This document shows, piece by piece, positions 44,916-53,362 of a stretch of 58,425 nt of DNA. This DNA is from Bacillota bacterium. GTDB taxonomy: Bacteria > Bacillota > Clostridia > Christensenellales > Aristaeellaceae. The translations under genes and the position numbers were made by a program. The notes under the pieces were generated by a model that saw only the letters and a list, made by a program, of their open reading frames with translations, searched no databases and was not told the DNA's origin. The DNA lies in contig JASGUQ010000044.1 in NCBI GenBank assembly GCA_030057655.1, positions 1 to 58,425 on the forward strand. The letters run 5' to 3'. The stretch's first letter is position 1. Each line of letters opens with the position of its first letter.

Positions 44916-45034
44916 GGCATTCTTGAAAGAATGCCCCCGGGCCCCCTAAGAACTTTAATTATATGATGAATGAAATATCAAAGTTTTACGGAAGGGGCTT
45001 GGGGGGACCGCTTTTTCAAAAGCGGTCCCCCCAA
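44916..45034. repeat. Composite inverted-repeat element between nrdD and nrdG
   Basis: Two hairpins flank a short spacer. On the right TTGGGGGGACCGCTTTT pairs with AAAAGCGGTCCCCCCAA (44999-45034, 17-bp stem, two-base loop). On the left GGCATTCTT pairs with AAGAATGCC (44916-44935). AACTTT (44951-44956) and AAAGTT (44980-44985) face each other in the centre. Outward from the centre both sides read AAAGTT, then a G-rich block, then a hairpin, so the halves look like two diverged copies in opposite orientation. Confidence 0.7.
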
Positions 45035-45048
45035 CGTTCTTTCATTTT

Positions 45049-47373
45049 TTATTCTTCAACGCCGTGCTTGACGCGCTCATGCTCCTCCGCCTGCTTGGCG
45101 TTGTTGAAGCGGTCCGTGGTGCCCACCAGGTAGCCGGTGATGCGGCGGATGCGCTCAAACTTGTGCTCCTCCTCATTGCGGCCGCACTGGGGGCAGCTGT
45201 CCCCGATGATGCCATTGTAGCCGCAGACCGGATCCCGGTCGACAGGGTGGTTGATAGAGCCGTAGCCCACGCCGGTATCGTGCATGTGGCGCACAATTTT
45301 TTCAAAAGCGTCCAGGTTCTTGAGCGGATCGCCGTCCATCTCCACATAGGTGATGTGCCCCGCGTTGGTGAGCGCGTGATAGGGCGCTTCCAGGCTGATC
45401 TTTTTAAAGGCGCTGATCGGGTAGTACACGGGGATGTGGAAGGAGTTGGTGTAATACTCCCTGTCGGTGATGCCGGGCAGCACCCCGTACTTCTTCCGGT
45501 CGATCCTGACAAAGCGCCCGGAAAGGCCCTCCGCCGGGGTTGCGATCAGGGTGTAGTTGAGGCGGTGCTCCTTGGCTTTCCTGTCCAGGTAGGCGCGCAT
45601 GAAGCCGACGATCTCAAGGCCCAGGTTCTGGCTCTCCTCGCTCTCGCCGTGGTGCTTGCCGCGAAGCGCAACCAGGGTCTCCGCCAGGCCGATAAAGCCC
45701 ATGGTGAGGGTGCCGTGCTTTAAGACCTCGCGCACCTCGTCATCCCACTTGAGCTTTTCGCTGTCCTTCCAGACATGCTGACCCATCAGGAAGGGAAAGT
45801 TGTACACCTTTTTGCGCGCGATGATCTCAAAGCGCTCGTTCAATTGGTCAAAGACCAGGTCCATGCGGCGCTCCAGCTCCTCAAAGAACCAGTGGACGTC
45901 GCCCTTGGCCTCAATGGCGATGCGCGGGAGGTTGATGGAGGTGAAGGACAGGTTGCCGCGGCGGGGGGCGACCTCCTCGTTCTCATCATAGGCGTTGGCC
46001 AGGACGCGGGTGCGGCAGCCCATGTAGGCCACCTCGGTCTCCGGGTGCCCGGGCTTGTAGTACTTGAGGTTGTAGGGCGCGTCCAGGAAGGAGAAATTGG
46101 GGAACAGGCGCTTGGCTGAGCAGCGGATGGCCAGGCGGAACAGGTCGTAGTTGGGGTCGCCGGGGTTATAGTTGACGCCCTCCTTGACCCTGAAGATCTG
46201 GATGGGGAAGATGGGCGTCTCGCCCCGGCCCAGGCCGGCCTCCGTGGCCAGGAGCAGCTGTTCCATCACCAGGCGGCCTTCAGGAGAGGTGTCCATGCCG
46301 TAGTTGATGGAGGAGAAGGGCACCTGGGCGCCGGCGCGGCTGTTCATGGTGTTGAGGTTGTGCACCAGCGCCTCCATGGCCTGATAGGTGGCCTTGACGA
46401 TCTCTTTGTGGGAGAACTTGCGGATGAGCCCCAGCATCCTTTTTGCCTGCTCAGGGCTCATGTGCTGGGCCAGGCGCTTGATGAGCGCCTCGTCAAAGGC
46501 GGGCTTCTCTTCCATCTCAGGGATCAGCCCGGTCTCTTTCTCAACGCTGTCCAGCATGTCCCGTCCCAGGGCCTCGCTGTCCTCCACCTCCAGCTCAACG
46601 TCCAGCAGGCGGATCAGATTGTCGCGGAAACGCTTGCGGTAGGTCTTCCTGACGCCGGGCGCCATGCCGTAGTCGAAATTGACGATGCTCTGCCCGCCGT
46701 GCTGGTCGTTCTGGTTGGCCTGGATGGCGATGCAGCAAAGCGCGGAATAAGAAGCGATGTCCTGCGGCTCGCGCAAAACGCCGTGGCCGGTAGAGAAACC
46801 GTCCTTGAACAACTGGAGCAGGTCGATCTGGCAGCAGGTGGTGGTCAGGGTCAAAAAGTCCAGGTCGTGGATGTGGATGTCGCCATCCCGGTGCGCCTGG
46901 GAGTGCTTGGGGTTTAAGACATACATGTCGTAAAACTGCTTGGCGCCCTCGGAGCCAAACTTGAGCATGCTGCCCATGGCGGAGTCGCCGTTGATGTTGG
47001 CGTTTTCGCGCTTGATGTCTGAATCAATCGCGTCTGAGAAGGTGATGTCCTCATAGGTCTTCATCAGGCGCGTGTTCATTTCGCGCACGCGGCTGCGCTC
47101 CGCGCGGTAGAGGATGTAGGCCTTGGCGGTCAGGACAAAGCCCTTTTCGATCAGGACGCGCTCAACCACATCCTGAACCTGCTCAACCGTGGGGCTGGCG
47201 GGGATGTCCTCGCTGCTTTCCAGTTCACGGGTGACCACGCGCGCCAATTCCGCCGCGGTCTCCTGCCCCTTCTGGCTGCCGGAAGCCGCCAGCGCGCGGG
47301 CGATGGCCTGTTCGATCTTTTCACTTTCAAAGGGCACGACGCGCCCGTCACGTTTGATGATGCTGGAAATCAT
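45049..47373 (-). CDS. nrdD: Anaerobic ribonucleoside-triphosphate reductase (class III)
   Basis: This 774-residue glycyl-radical enzyme reduces ribonucleoside triphosphates. An ATP-cone regulatory domain occupies about residues 1-95 (IIKRDGRVVPFESEKIEQAI). The glycyl radical site is at about Gly747 in RRITGYLVGTTDRFNNAK, and the zinc-site cysteines are in VCGYNGIIGDSCPQCGRNEEE. Reductase core motifs include HDLDFLTLTTTCCQIDL. It has a strong promoter upstream and an NrdR-type box. nrdG follows. The start ATG has GAGGAGG upstream. Confidence 0.97.
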   Translation of the reverse strand: MISSIIKRDGRVVPFESEKIEQAIARALAASGSQKGQETAAELARVVTRELESSEDIPASPTVEQVQDVVERVLIEKGFVLTAKAYILYRAERSRVREMNTRLMKTYEDITFSDAIDSDIKRENANINGDSAMGSMLKFGSEGAKQFYDMYVLNPKHSQAHRDGDIHIHDLDFLTLTTTCCQIDLLQLFKDGFSTGHGVLREPQDIASYSALCCIAIQANQNDQHGGQSIVNFDYGMAPGVRKTYRKRFRDNLIRLLDVELEVEDSEALGRDMLDSVEKETGLIPEMEEKPAFDEALIKRLAQHMSPEQAKRMLGLIRKFSHKEIVKATYQAMEALVHNLNTMNSRAGAQVPFSSINYGMDTSPEGRLVMEQLLLATEAGLGRGETPIFPIQIFRVKEGVNYNPGDPNYDLFRLAIRCSAKRLFPNFSFLDAPYNLKYYKPGHPETEVAYMGCRTRVLANAYDENEEVAPRRGNLSFTSINLPRIAIEAKGDVHWFFEELERRMDLVFDQLNERFEIIARKKVYNFPFLMGQHVWKDSEKLKWDDEVREVLKHGTLTMGFIGLAETLVALRGKHHGESEESQNLGLEIVGFMRAYLDRKAKEHRLNYTLIATPAEGLSGRFVRIDRKKYGVLPGITDREYYTNSFHIPVYYPISAFKKISLEAPYHALTNAGHITYVEMDGDPLKNLDAFEKIVRHMHDTGVGYGSINHPVDRDPVCGYNGIIGDSCPQCGRNEEEHKFERIRRITGYLVGTTDRFNNAKQAEEHERVKHGVEE

Positions 47374-47418
47374 GGCGAAGCCTCCTCATAAAACAATGGT
47401 CATTATTTAAGCAGAACG

Positions 47419-47448
47419 ATTATAGGCATACCGTCCTCCACCTGTCAA
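47419..47448 (-). promoter_or_regulatory. Promoter of nrdD
   Basis: TTGACA (plus-strand 47443-47448) and TATAAT (47419-47424) are 18 bases apart on the minus strand. Both hexamers are consensus. Confidence 0.85.
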
Positions 47449-47466
47449 GCGTAAATCCGCCACAGA

Positions 47467-47476
47467 TTGTATACAA
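47467..47476. promoter_or_regulatory. TTGTATACAA palindrome upstream of nrdD
   Basis: A 10-base palindrome between the nrdD -35 and the NrdR-like box. The same decamer lies in the DUF3798 transporter promoter (54584-54593). TTGTATACAA-like sites are typical of FadR-type GntR regulators. Confidence 0.4.
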
Positions 47477-47487
47477 GTTGCATCTGA

Positions 47488-47503
47488 CCACAATATATTG
47501 TGG
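47488..47503. promoter_or_regulatory. NrdR-like box (CCACAATATATTGTGG)
   Basis: A perfect 16-base palindrome that matches the NrdR box pattern (consensus roughly ACACWATATWTWGTGT). NrdR normally binds two such boxes about 31 bases apart; no clear second box was found, only a degraded CCACAGATTGTATAC nearby. It also lies close to the divergent rubrerythrin promoter. Confidence 0.65.
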
Positions 47504-47535
47504 ATATCTCCAGGCGAAAGCAAAGCAGATCCCGC

Positions 47536-47564
47536 TTGACAACAAAGTGTTTTGATCCTATACT
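47536..47564 (+). promoter_or_regulatory. Promoter of the small membrane protein/rubrerythrin unit
   Basis: TTGACA (47536-47541) and TATACT (47559-47564) are 17 bases apart. Confidence 0.85.
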
Positions 47565-47598
47565 GCAGACACTGTTTGGTACCAAAAGGAGAGAAATC

Positions 47599-47715
47599 GT
47601 GACAACCCGTGTTAAAAAGAAAAACCGCAAGACCATGCTCATCAGGGTGGTGAGCGTGTTTCTGGCTTTGCTGATGGTGGGCAGCTCGATCTTGGCCATT
47701 ATCGAACTTCTGTAA
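47599..47715 (+). CDS. Small membrane protein (38 residues), Prli42/DUF4044-like
   Basis: This 38-residue protein has a basic start (MTTRVKKKNRKT) and one membrane helix (RVVSVFLALLMVGSSILAII). Start GTG at 47599 has AAAGGAG seven bases before it, and a strong promoter precedes it, so it is a real gene despite its size. The basic arm plus single helix resembles Prli42, the stressosome anchor, or DUF4044 peptides; assignment is tentative. It lies 73 bases before rubrerythrin and may share its transcript. Confidence 0.7.
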   Translation: MTTRVKKKNRKTMLIRVVSVFLALLMVGSSILAIIELL

Positions 47716-47788
47716 GCACTTCTATAAGCAATATTTGTACTGCGGCAACGCATGGCAATAGAAAAGATTATTTTAAGGAGGAAACCCC

Positions 47789-48340
47789 ATGGAACTGAAA
47801 GGATCAAAGACCGAACAAAATCTCTGGGCAGCGTTTGCGGGCGAGAGCCAGGCTCGCAACAAATATGATTATTTTGCGTCCGCCGCCAAGAAGGAAGGCT
47901 ACGAGCAGATCGCGGCCATCTTCCAGGAGACCGCGCTGAACGAAAAAGAGCATGCCAAGATGTGGCTGAAAGCCCTGGGCGGCTATGAGAAGGGCGACAA
48001 GCCCGGCGATACCAAGGCCAACCTGGTTGCCGCCGCCGCCGGCGAAAACTACGAGTGGACCGAGATGTACAAGGAATTTGCCGAGACCGCCCGCGAGGAA
48101 GGCTTCAAGGAGATCGCCCTTGACTTTGAAAACGTCGCGAAGGTTGAGAAAGAGCATGAGGACCGCTACCTGAAGCTGGTCAAGCGCCTGGAAGAAAACA
48201 AGGAGTGGGAGCTGGAAAGCGACACCCTGTGGCGCTGCCGCAACTGCGGTTTCGTGTACGAAGGCAAAAAGGCGCCCAAGCTGTGCCCCGCCTGCAAGCA
48301 TCCGCAGAGCTACTTCGAGCGCGCTGCCACCAACTATTAA
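47789..48340 (+). CDS. rbr: Rubrerythrin
   Basis: This 183-residue protein reduces hydrogen peroxide in anaerobes. A diiron ferritin-like domain has [18 protein letters not shown]-like [38 protein letters not shown] and [15 protein letters not shown]; the Glu and His ligands are all present. A C-terminal rubredoxin domain has the CxxC pairs WRCRNCGF and [22 protein letters not shown] precedes the ATG. It ends before a strong terminator. Full length. Confidence 0.97.
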   Translation: MELKGSKTEQNLWAAFAGESQARNKYDYFASAAKKEGYEQIAAIFQETALNEKEHAKMWLKALGGYEKGDKPGDTKANLVAAAAGENYEWTEMYKEFAETAREEGFKEIALDFENVAKVEKEHEDRYLKLVKRLEENKEWELESDTLWRCRNCGFVYEGKKAPKLCPACKHPQSYFERAATNY

Positions 48341-48364
48341 TTTTTATGCCCGTAGCAGGGCGAC

Positions 48365-48398
48365 AAAGGCCCCGGAGAAAATCTCCGGGGCCTTTTTT
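48365..48398 (+). terminator. Terminator after rubrerythrin
   Basis: GGCCCCGGAGA and TCTCCGGGGCC form an 11-bp stem (extended by AAA/TTT), followed by TTTTTTAT. It also ends the convergent permease operon, with a shorter T run on that strand. Confidence 0.92.
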
Positions 48399-48417
48399 AT
48401 ATTTGAATGAAGTTTGT

Positions 48418-49692
48418 TTAAGCCTGAAGGCTGTTCTTTTTGCGGATCGCGTTGCTGCGCCAGGTGTGCATGACCAGGGCCACGGCAATAACGCCGTAGG
48501 CGATGAACACGCGGAAGAACTCGCCGATGTTGGCGTTTCCAAAGAGGTTTTTCCCGGCGTCCTGGGACACGGTAAAGAGGATGTGGAACAGCAGCGTGCC
48601 CACGACAGCCTGTGTGTTGGTGGCGCGGTTTAAGGAAGCGCCGCCCACCAGGATGGCCGCGCCCGCGTAAAGGCCCACCATCTCATGGGCAGCGTAGGTC
48701 TGGAGCGTGCCCAGGTTCTGAATGAAAATGATCTGCCCCCAGCCGGCTAAGACGGTGGAAATCATGATGGCAATCACGCGGACACGGTTGACGTTGATGC
48801 CCGCGGCGTTGGCCACGGTGCGGCTTTGCCCCACCGCGCGGAACTTCTGGCCCAGGCGGGTGCGCATGATGATGACATTGAACACGCACAAAACCCCCAC
48901 CAGGAGGAAAGTGACCATGGGCACGCTGGTGCCCTTCACGACCTGATACACCGGCGGCACCAGCAGTACCACCAGGGACAGGAAGACTGCCGGAACGGCC
49001 AGCGCCAGCAGGCGCTTGAGGGAGATTTTTTTAAGGAAGTACAGGGCAAGGCTGGCCAGCACAATCACCGCGCTGACGCCGTAAAGCGCGGTGGTGAAAG
49101 GCAGCGACCAGATCTTGTCAATCGCCATGTACAGCCCGCCGCCCATCATGTTGAGGGTGTTTGCGACGCCGCTTGCGCCCACGATGGTGACCTTGTCAGA
49201 CAGCGGGATGATGTTGCCAAAAATAAAGAGGAAGAGCAATTGGTAGGCGCCGTTGGCAAAATAGCCCAGGATCAGGGAGCCGATGGTCTCCTGGCCCTTC
49301 ATTTTGTTGAGCAGGCTGCCGATGAGAAAGCCAAAGAAGGCCGCCAGCGGCAGCGTGATGCCGGCTGCTGCCAAAAGGCCGGTTATGCCTTCCAGCTCCC
49401 AGTTGATGACCAGCATCAGGCCGACCTGGGCTGCCATGGCGCCGATGGTGATGGCGAAGTTGATGCCCATGCCCGCGATGATGGGGATGATGAGCGCCAG
49501 CACAATGAACAGGTTGCGCGAGAGGCGGCCGACAATCTGGGAAAAGATGTCGTTGAGCGGACGGCCGGAAACAACGACAAAAAGCACCGACAAGGCCAGG
49601 AAAACATAGGTAACAATGTATTCGCGCAGGTTCTCACGAGCAGCCTCGCGCAGATCCTTGCGTTTCACAACACGCTCAGCCACGGCCTTCAC
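48418..49692 (-). CDS. ABC transporter permease of the DUF3798-linked system (BPD_transp_2 type)
   Basis: This 424-residue membrane protein has about nine to ten helices of the RbsC/MglC-type family. The coupling loop AVGQSRTVANAAGINVNRVR is present, and ILVGGASLNRATNTQAVVGT follows. It ends MHTWRSNAIRKKNSLQA. It starts inside the upstream permease gene (17-base overlap) and is the last gene of the unit before the terminator. It would form the membrane channel together with the larger permease. Confidence 0.88.
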   Translation of the reverse strand: MKAVAERVVKRKDLREAARENLREYIVTYVFLALSVLFVVVSGRPLNDIFSQIVGRLSRNLFIVLALIIPIIAGMGINFAITIGAMAAQVGLMLVINWELEGITGLLAAAGITLPLAAFFGFLIGSLLNKMKGQETIGSLILGYFANGAYQLLFLFIFGNIIPLSDKVTIVGASGVANTLNMMGGGLYMAIDKIWSLPFTTALYGVSAVIVLASLALYFLKKISLKRLLALAVPAVFLSLVVLLVPPVYQVVKGTSVPMVTFLLVGVLCVFNVIIMRTRLGQKFRAVGQSRTVANAAGINVNRVRVIAIMISTVLAGWGQIIFIQNLGTLQTYAAHEMVGLYAGAAILVGGASLNRATNTQAVVGTLLFHILFTVSQDAGKNLFGNANIGEFFRVFIAYGVIAVALVMHTWRSNAIRKKNSLQA

Positions 49693-51571
49693 CTCCTGAC
49701 TGCGTTAAGGCATAGAGAATGATGCCATTTGAAATGAGGATACGCATAACTTCAGACAAGCCTCCTTCCGCGATGGCGGCGTTCGCCACCTGAATGCCAA
49801 GCGCCAGCACGCCCTGGAAGAGGAAGGTGCCGATGATGACATGGGAAACCTTGGCGCGGGTCACCGTGGCCCCGCCGATCAAAATGGCGCTGGCAGCCAC
49901 AAAGCCCATCTGCTTGGGCCCGTTGTACAGTTGCATGAAGCCAAAGGACTGGGAGTAGACGATGATGCCCACCGCCGCGATGACAGTGGAGATGGTGGTG
50001 CCGATGATGCGCATGTTGTTGACATTGACGCCGGCAGCCTCCGCGAAGCGATGGTTGGCGCCGGCCGCGGTCATGGCGATGCCGGTGCGGCTGCGCGAGA
50101 AAAGCCACATAATGAAGCAGCACAACAGGAAGAAGAGCAGGAGGCCTGTTGGAACATGCACGCCCAGCACATCAAAAGCCAGGAAGCGGTCCAGTAATTG
50201 CCCGAAGGAATCGCCCATGTTGTGCATGGTGCGAAGCCCGCTGCCCAGCGCCCAGGTCAGCTTGGGGTTTTTAAAGGGCAGCAGCATCCAGGCGATGCAG
50301 AAAAGCGAAACCACGCTGAAGCCCACATAGGTGGAGACCGTCATCTCGCTGCCCTTTAAGCGGTTTAACAATTTGCCATAGAGCAGTCCGATCGGCACCG
50401 CCAGCAAAATACCGCCGATCACCGAGAAAAAGAAGGCGCCCCAGCTGCTCATGTTGTGTTCCAGCGCGACGAGGGTGGAGATCAGACCGGCGATGATGCC
50501 CACGGTCATGCCCATGTTCAGGCTGATGCCCGCCTGGATGCCCGGCAGCATGGCCAGGGCCAGCACGCCGTACATGCCGGTGCGCCACAACACAGTTGAA
50601 AACATACCGGCTACATTGATGTTGTACAGCGCAGCCAGAATGCAAAGCAGGATGAAGAAGGCCGTGATCACCAGCCTGGGCATGCCCAAAGAGCGCTTGA
50701 GCGGCCTGTAGTACAGCACGGTCAGCGCGGCGATCAGCGCGCCAAGTGCAAGCATAATCAGGTTGGCTGCCTGACGGGTCACAATCATGCGCGTCTTCTC
50801 AGCGCCCTCAAAAGCGCCCTGCGCGCCTGTCACGGCATAGCTGTCATACTCTGTATTAAAGCCGCTCTCCCCGCCGCGGACCACCATGATCAGCGGATCG
50901 CGCAGTTTGTCCTTCATCTCAGGCTCCAGGTCCGGCAGCGCGGCCTCAAGCGCCCCATACATCGCGTCATAAGCCGGGGTCAGCGACTCAGCCAGCGCGT
51001 TTAATTCCGCTGAGGGAACAAAACCGGAGTAATCCACCTTCTGGACGGCGGAGGCCATCATGGCGTCTTCGCTGATGGCTTCCCCCTCAGCGCCCGCTGC
51101 CTCCTCTGAAACACCCTCCGCAGCCAGAGCAGCCTGCTGCTCGCGCCAGACCTCCGCATAGGCGGCCTTTTCAGCCGCTTCCAGGCGCGCGTAGCCGCTC
51201 AGGGAGTGTTCAAAACTCTCCACCGCGGCGCTGAGCTCTGAGCGGTCGATCCCCCGGGTGTTGTAGTACTTCTCTTCCGCCGCTTTTCGGGCCAATTCCC
51301 CCTGCTCGTCCATGTAAACAGTGATCTGGTTGCGGGAGAACTTCTGGGCGCGGGCGTATGCGCGCGCGTCCAGTTTGGCCTGCAGGTAGATTTCGTTGAC
51401 GATGGCGCCGGCCGCTGTCCTTAAAACCGCGTAATTGCGCATGCGAAGCATGGCTTCCGCTGTCTGCGGCTGGCCCCGAAGCACAAAGCCCCAAACACCG
51501 GCCGCCAGCAGACCCAGCGCCAGCACAAAAAGAAGACCGGCTGCTACCCATTGGCTTTTTGTTGGTTTCAT
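49676..51571 (-). CDS. Large ABC permease with extracytoplasmic domain insertion
   Basis: This 631-residue protein is about twice the size of a usual BPD_transp_2 permease. After one helix (about 9-31) there is a soluble segment of about 235 residues (Ala/Glu-rich, with coiled-coil-like heptads and a low-complexity AAEGVSEEAAGAEGEAISED), then about nine helices of the RbsC type. The coupling loop AAGANHRFAEAAGVNVNNMR and ILIGGATVTRAKVSHVIIGT are family marks. The insertion would lie outside the membrane and may contact the binding protein. The start overlaps the ATPase stop (ATGA). A long insert at this site is unusual. Confidence 0.85.
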   Translation of the reverse strand: MKPTKSQWVAAGLLFVLALGLLAAGVWGFVLRGQPQTAEAMLRMRNYAVLRTAAGAIVNEIYLQAKLDARAYARAQKFSRNQITVYMDEQGELARKAAEEKYYNTRGIDRSELSAAVESFEHSLSGYARLEAAEKAAYAEVWREQQAALAAEGVSEEAAGAEGEAISEDAMMASAVQKVDYSGFVPSAELNALAESLTPAYDAMYGALEAALPDLEPEMKDKLRDPLIMVVRGGESGFNTEYDSYAVTGAQGAFEGAEKTRMIVTRQAANLIMLALGALIAALTVLYYRPLKRSLGMPRLVITAFFILLCILAALYNINVAGMFSTVLWRTGMYGVLALAMLPGIQAGISLNMGMTVGIIAGLISTLVALEHNMSSWGAFFFSVIGGILLAVPIGLLYGKLLNRLKGSEMTVSTYVGFSVVSLFCIAWMLLPFKNPKLTWALGSGLRTMHNMGDSFGQLLDRFLAFDVLGVHVPTGLLLFFLLCCFIMWLFSRSRTGIAMTAAGANHRFAEAAGVNVNNMRIIGTTISTVIAAVGIIVYSQSFGFMQLYNGPKQMGFVAASAILIGGATVTRAKVSHVIIGTFLFQGVLALGIQVANAAIAEGGLSEVMRILISNGIILYALTQSGGEGRG

Positions 51572-53166
51572 ACTGTCTGCTCCTCCTGCGCCTTGATGCC
51601 GCTCATCGCGAGGCCAAAATCGGCGTCCGGGCTGTCCGGGCGCAGGATGTTGGCCACTTTGCCTTCCGCGACAATGACGATTCGATCACAAATGGAGCGC
51701 AGCTCCATCAACTCGCTGGATACCATCACGATGGTCAGCCCCTGTTCACGGTTGAGGCGCAGCAAGGTGTCCAGCACCAGGGACTTGGCGCCGATATCAA
51801 TGCCGCGCGTGGGTTCTGACACGAAGAGAAAACGGGGATTCATGGTCAGCGCCCTGGCGATGCACACCTTTTGCTGGTTCCCGCCGGAGAGCGTTCCCGT
51901 CGCCTGGGTGGGCGAGGTGCAGCGGATGTCCAGATTGCGGATCATTTCCCTGGCATGCGCACGGATGCTGCGCCCTGAGCGGATCTTAAACACGCCGACG
52001 TTGGTCAGAAACTCCTTCTTGACCTGGATCGCATTGAACGCGATGTTGTCCTCAATGGATTCCTCAAGCAGAAGCCCCACGCCGCGCCGGTCCTCCGACA
52101 CCATGCTGATGCCCTTGGCCAAGGCAGCCGTCGGGTTGTTTAAGGGAAGTTCCTCGCCAAACAGTTCCACGTTGCCGGTTGCGGGATACAGGCCCATCAC
52201 GCCGTTGGGCAGACCCACCTTGCCCTGGCCGGCCAGGCCGCCGATGCCGATGATCTCTCCTTCCATCACATCCAGGTCCAAACCCCGCACCGCTTCGCCA
52301 GGCATTTCAACAAAAAGGTCGCGCACCTTAAGCGCCACTTTGCCTGAAAGAGCGTGTTCCCGGGAAGGGGCTGTGACAATTCCCTCCTCACCCCGCCCGA
52401 TCATCATGCCAGCCATGTCCGTCAGGTTCGTCTGCGAAATGGGCTTGCTGCCAACCAGCTTGCCGTCACGCAGCACGGTCACCGTGTCTGCCGCTTTCAT
52501 GACCTCGTTGAGGCGGTGCGTGATAAAAATAATGGAGATCCCGCGCGCCGCGATGGACTTCATCACGGAGATGAGCTGATCGGCCTCCGATTCCGTCAAA
52601 ACGGCGGTCGGTTCGTCAAACACAAGCAGTTTTACGCCGGTCTTGTCGATCTCGCGGGCAATTTCCACAAACTGCATATACCCTACCGGCAGCGTGCGCA
52701 CCAAAGTATCCTCGGGAATGTCCACACCCACGCTGTCCAGCGCCGCGCGCGCGTCCCTGGCCATGGAGGCATGATCCAGGCTCTCCAGCTCATGGCCCAG
52801 GATCCGGCTGACCAGGTTGGGCTTTGAGATCTCGCGGTTCAGCTTGATGTTTTCGGTGATGCTGAAGCCCGGAATGAGCATGAATTCCTGGTGAACCATG
52901 CCGATCCCCAGCGCCATGGCCGCCTGAGGGGAATGGATATGGGTCACTTCTCCGGCAACCTTGACCTCTCCCTTGAAACCGCCGGTAGCATGAATGACCG
53001 GCATGCCAAAGAGGATGTTCATCAGGGTGGATTTGCCCGCGCCGTTTTCACCCAGCAGCGCGTGGATCTCGCCCGGGCGCACCCGGAGGGTCACCTCATT
53101 GAGCACGGTGGATTCACCATAGTGCTTGGTGATGTGATTCATCTCCAGAACATATTCAAAAGACAA
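51568..53166 (-). CDS. Double-domain ABC ATPase (MglA/RbsA-like)
   Basis: This 532-residue ATPase has two ABC domains. The first has the Walker A LLGENGAGKSTLMNILFG and Walker B KLLVFDEPTAVL, with a degenerate signature (VGYMQFVEIARE). The second has a degenerate Walker A (GLAGQGKVGL) but a good signature LSGGNQQKVCIARAL and FLFVSEPTRGIDIGAK. This asymmetry is usual for MglA/RbsA/BMP-type transporters. Start TTG at 53166 with AAAGGGAG upstream gives MSFEYVLEMNHITKHYGEST. It overlaps the large permease by four bases. Confidence 0.92.
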   Translation of the reverse strand: MSFEYVLEMNHITKHYGESTVLNEVTLRVRPGEIHALLGENGAGKSTLMNILFGMPVIHATGGFKGEVKVAGEVTHIHSPQAAMALGIGMVHQEFMLIPGFSITENIKLNREISKPNLVSRILGHELESLDHASMARDARAALDSVGVDIPEDTLVRTLPVGYMQFVEIAREIDKTGVKLLVFDEPTAVLTESEADQLISVMKSIAARGISIIFITHRLNEVMKAADTVTVLRDGKLVGSKPISQTNLTDMAGMMIGRGEEGIVTAPSREHALSGKVALKVRDLFVEMPGEAVRGLDLDVMEGEIIGIGGLAGQGKVGLPNGVMGLYPATGNVELFGEELPLNNPTAALAKGISMVSEDRRGVGLLLEESIEDNIAFNAIQVKKEFLTNVGVFKIRSGRSIRAHAREMIRNLDIRCTSPTQATGTLSGGNQQKVCIARALTMNPRFLFVSEPTRGIDIGAKSLVLDTLLRLNREQGLTIVMVSSELMELRSICDRIVIVAEGKVANILRPDSPDADFGLAMSGIKAQEEQTV

Positions 53167-53257
53167 ATTTGATCGCTCCCTTTCTATTCGCCCATGGCCC
53201 GGGATAGGCCAGGGGGCTTGATACAAAACCGGGTCGTCCGGCATCCGGTATTAATAC

Positions 53258-53286
53258 ATTATAAAAATAAAAACAAGGTTCATCAA
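53258..53286 (-). promoter_or_regulatory. Second promoter of the transporter unit, before the ATPase gene
   Basis: TTGATG (plus-strand 53281-53286) and TATAAT (53258-53263) are 17 bases apart on the minus strand. It lies after the terminator that follows the binding-protein gene, so ATPase and permeases can be made separately from the binding protein. Confidence 0.65.
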
Positions 53287-53308
53287 CCTTTTATTTTCCA
53301 GGCATTGG

Positions 53309-53346
53309 AAAAGGGCCTGCCGGCCATACAGCGGGCAGGCCCTTTT
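53309..53346 (-). terminator. Terminator between binding protein and ATPase genes
   Basis: AAAAGGGCCTGCC and GGCAGGCCCTTTT form a 13-bp stem around a 12-base loop. It directly follows the DUF3798-like gene. Partial read-through would give excess binding protein over the membrane complex, a common design. Confidence 0.88.
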
Positions 53347-53362
53347 CATAAAGCCTTCCGGC

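Noticed and set aside
44999-45034. Simple terminator for nrdD
   Set aside because: On the minus strand the stem is followed by AAGCCCCTTCC with no T run, so it is not a classical intrinsic terminator, and nrdG lies downstream in the same direction.
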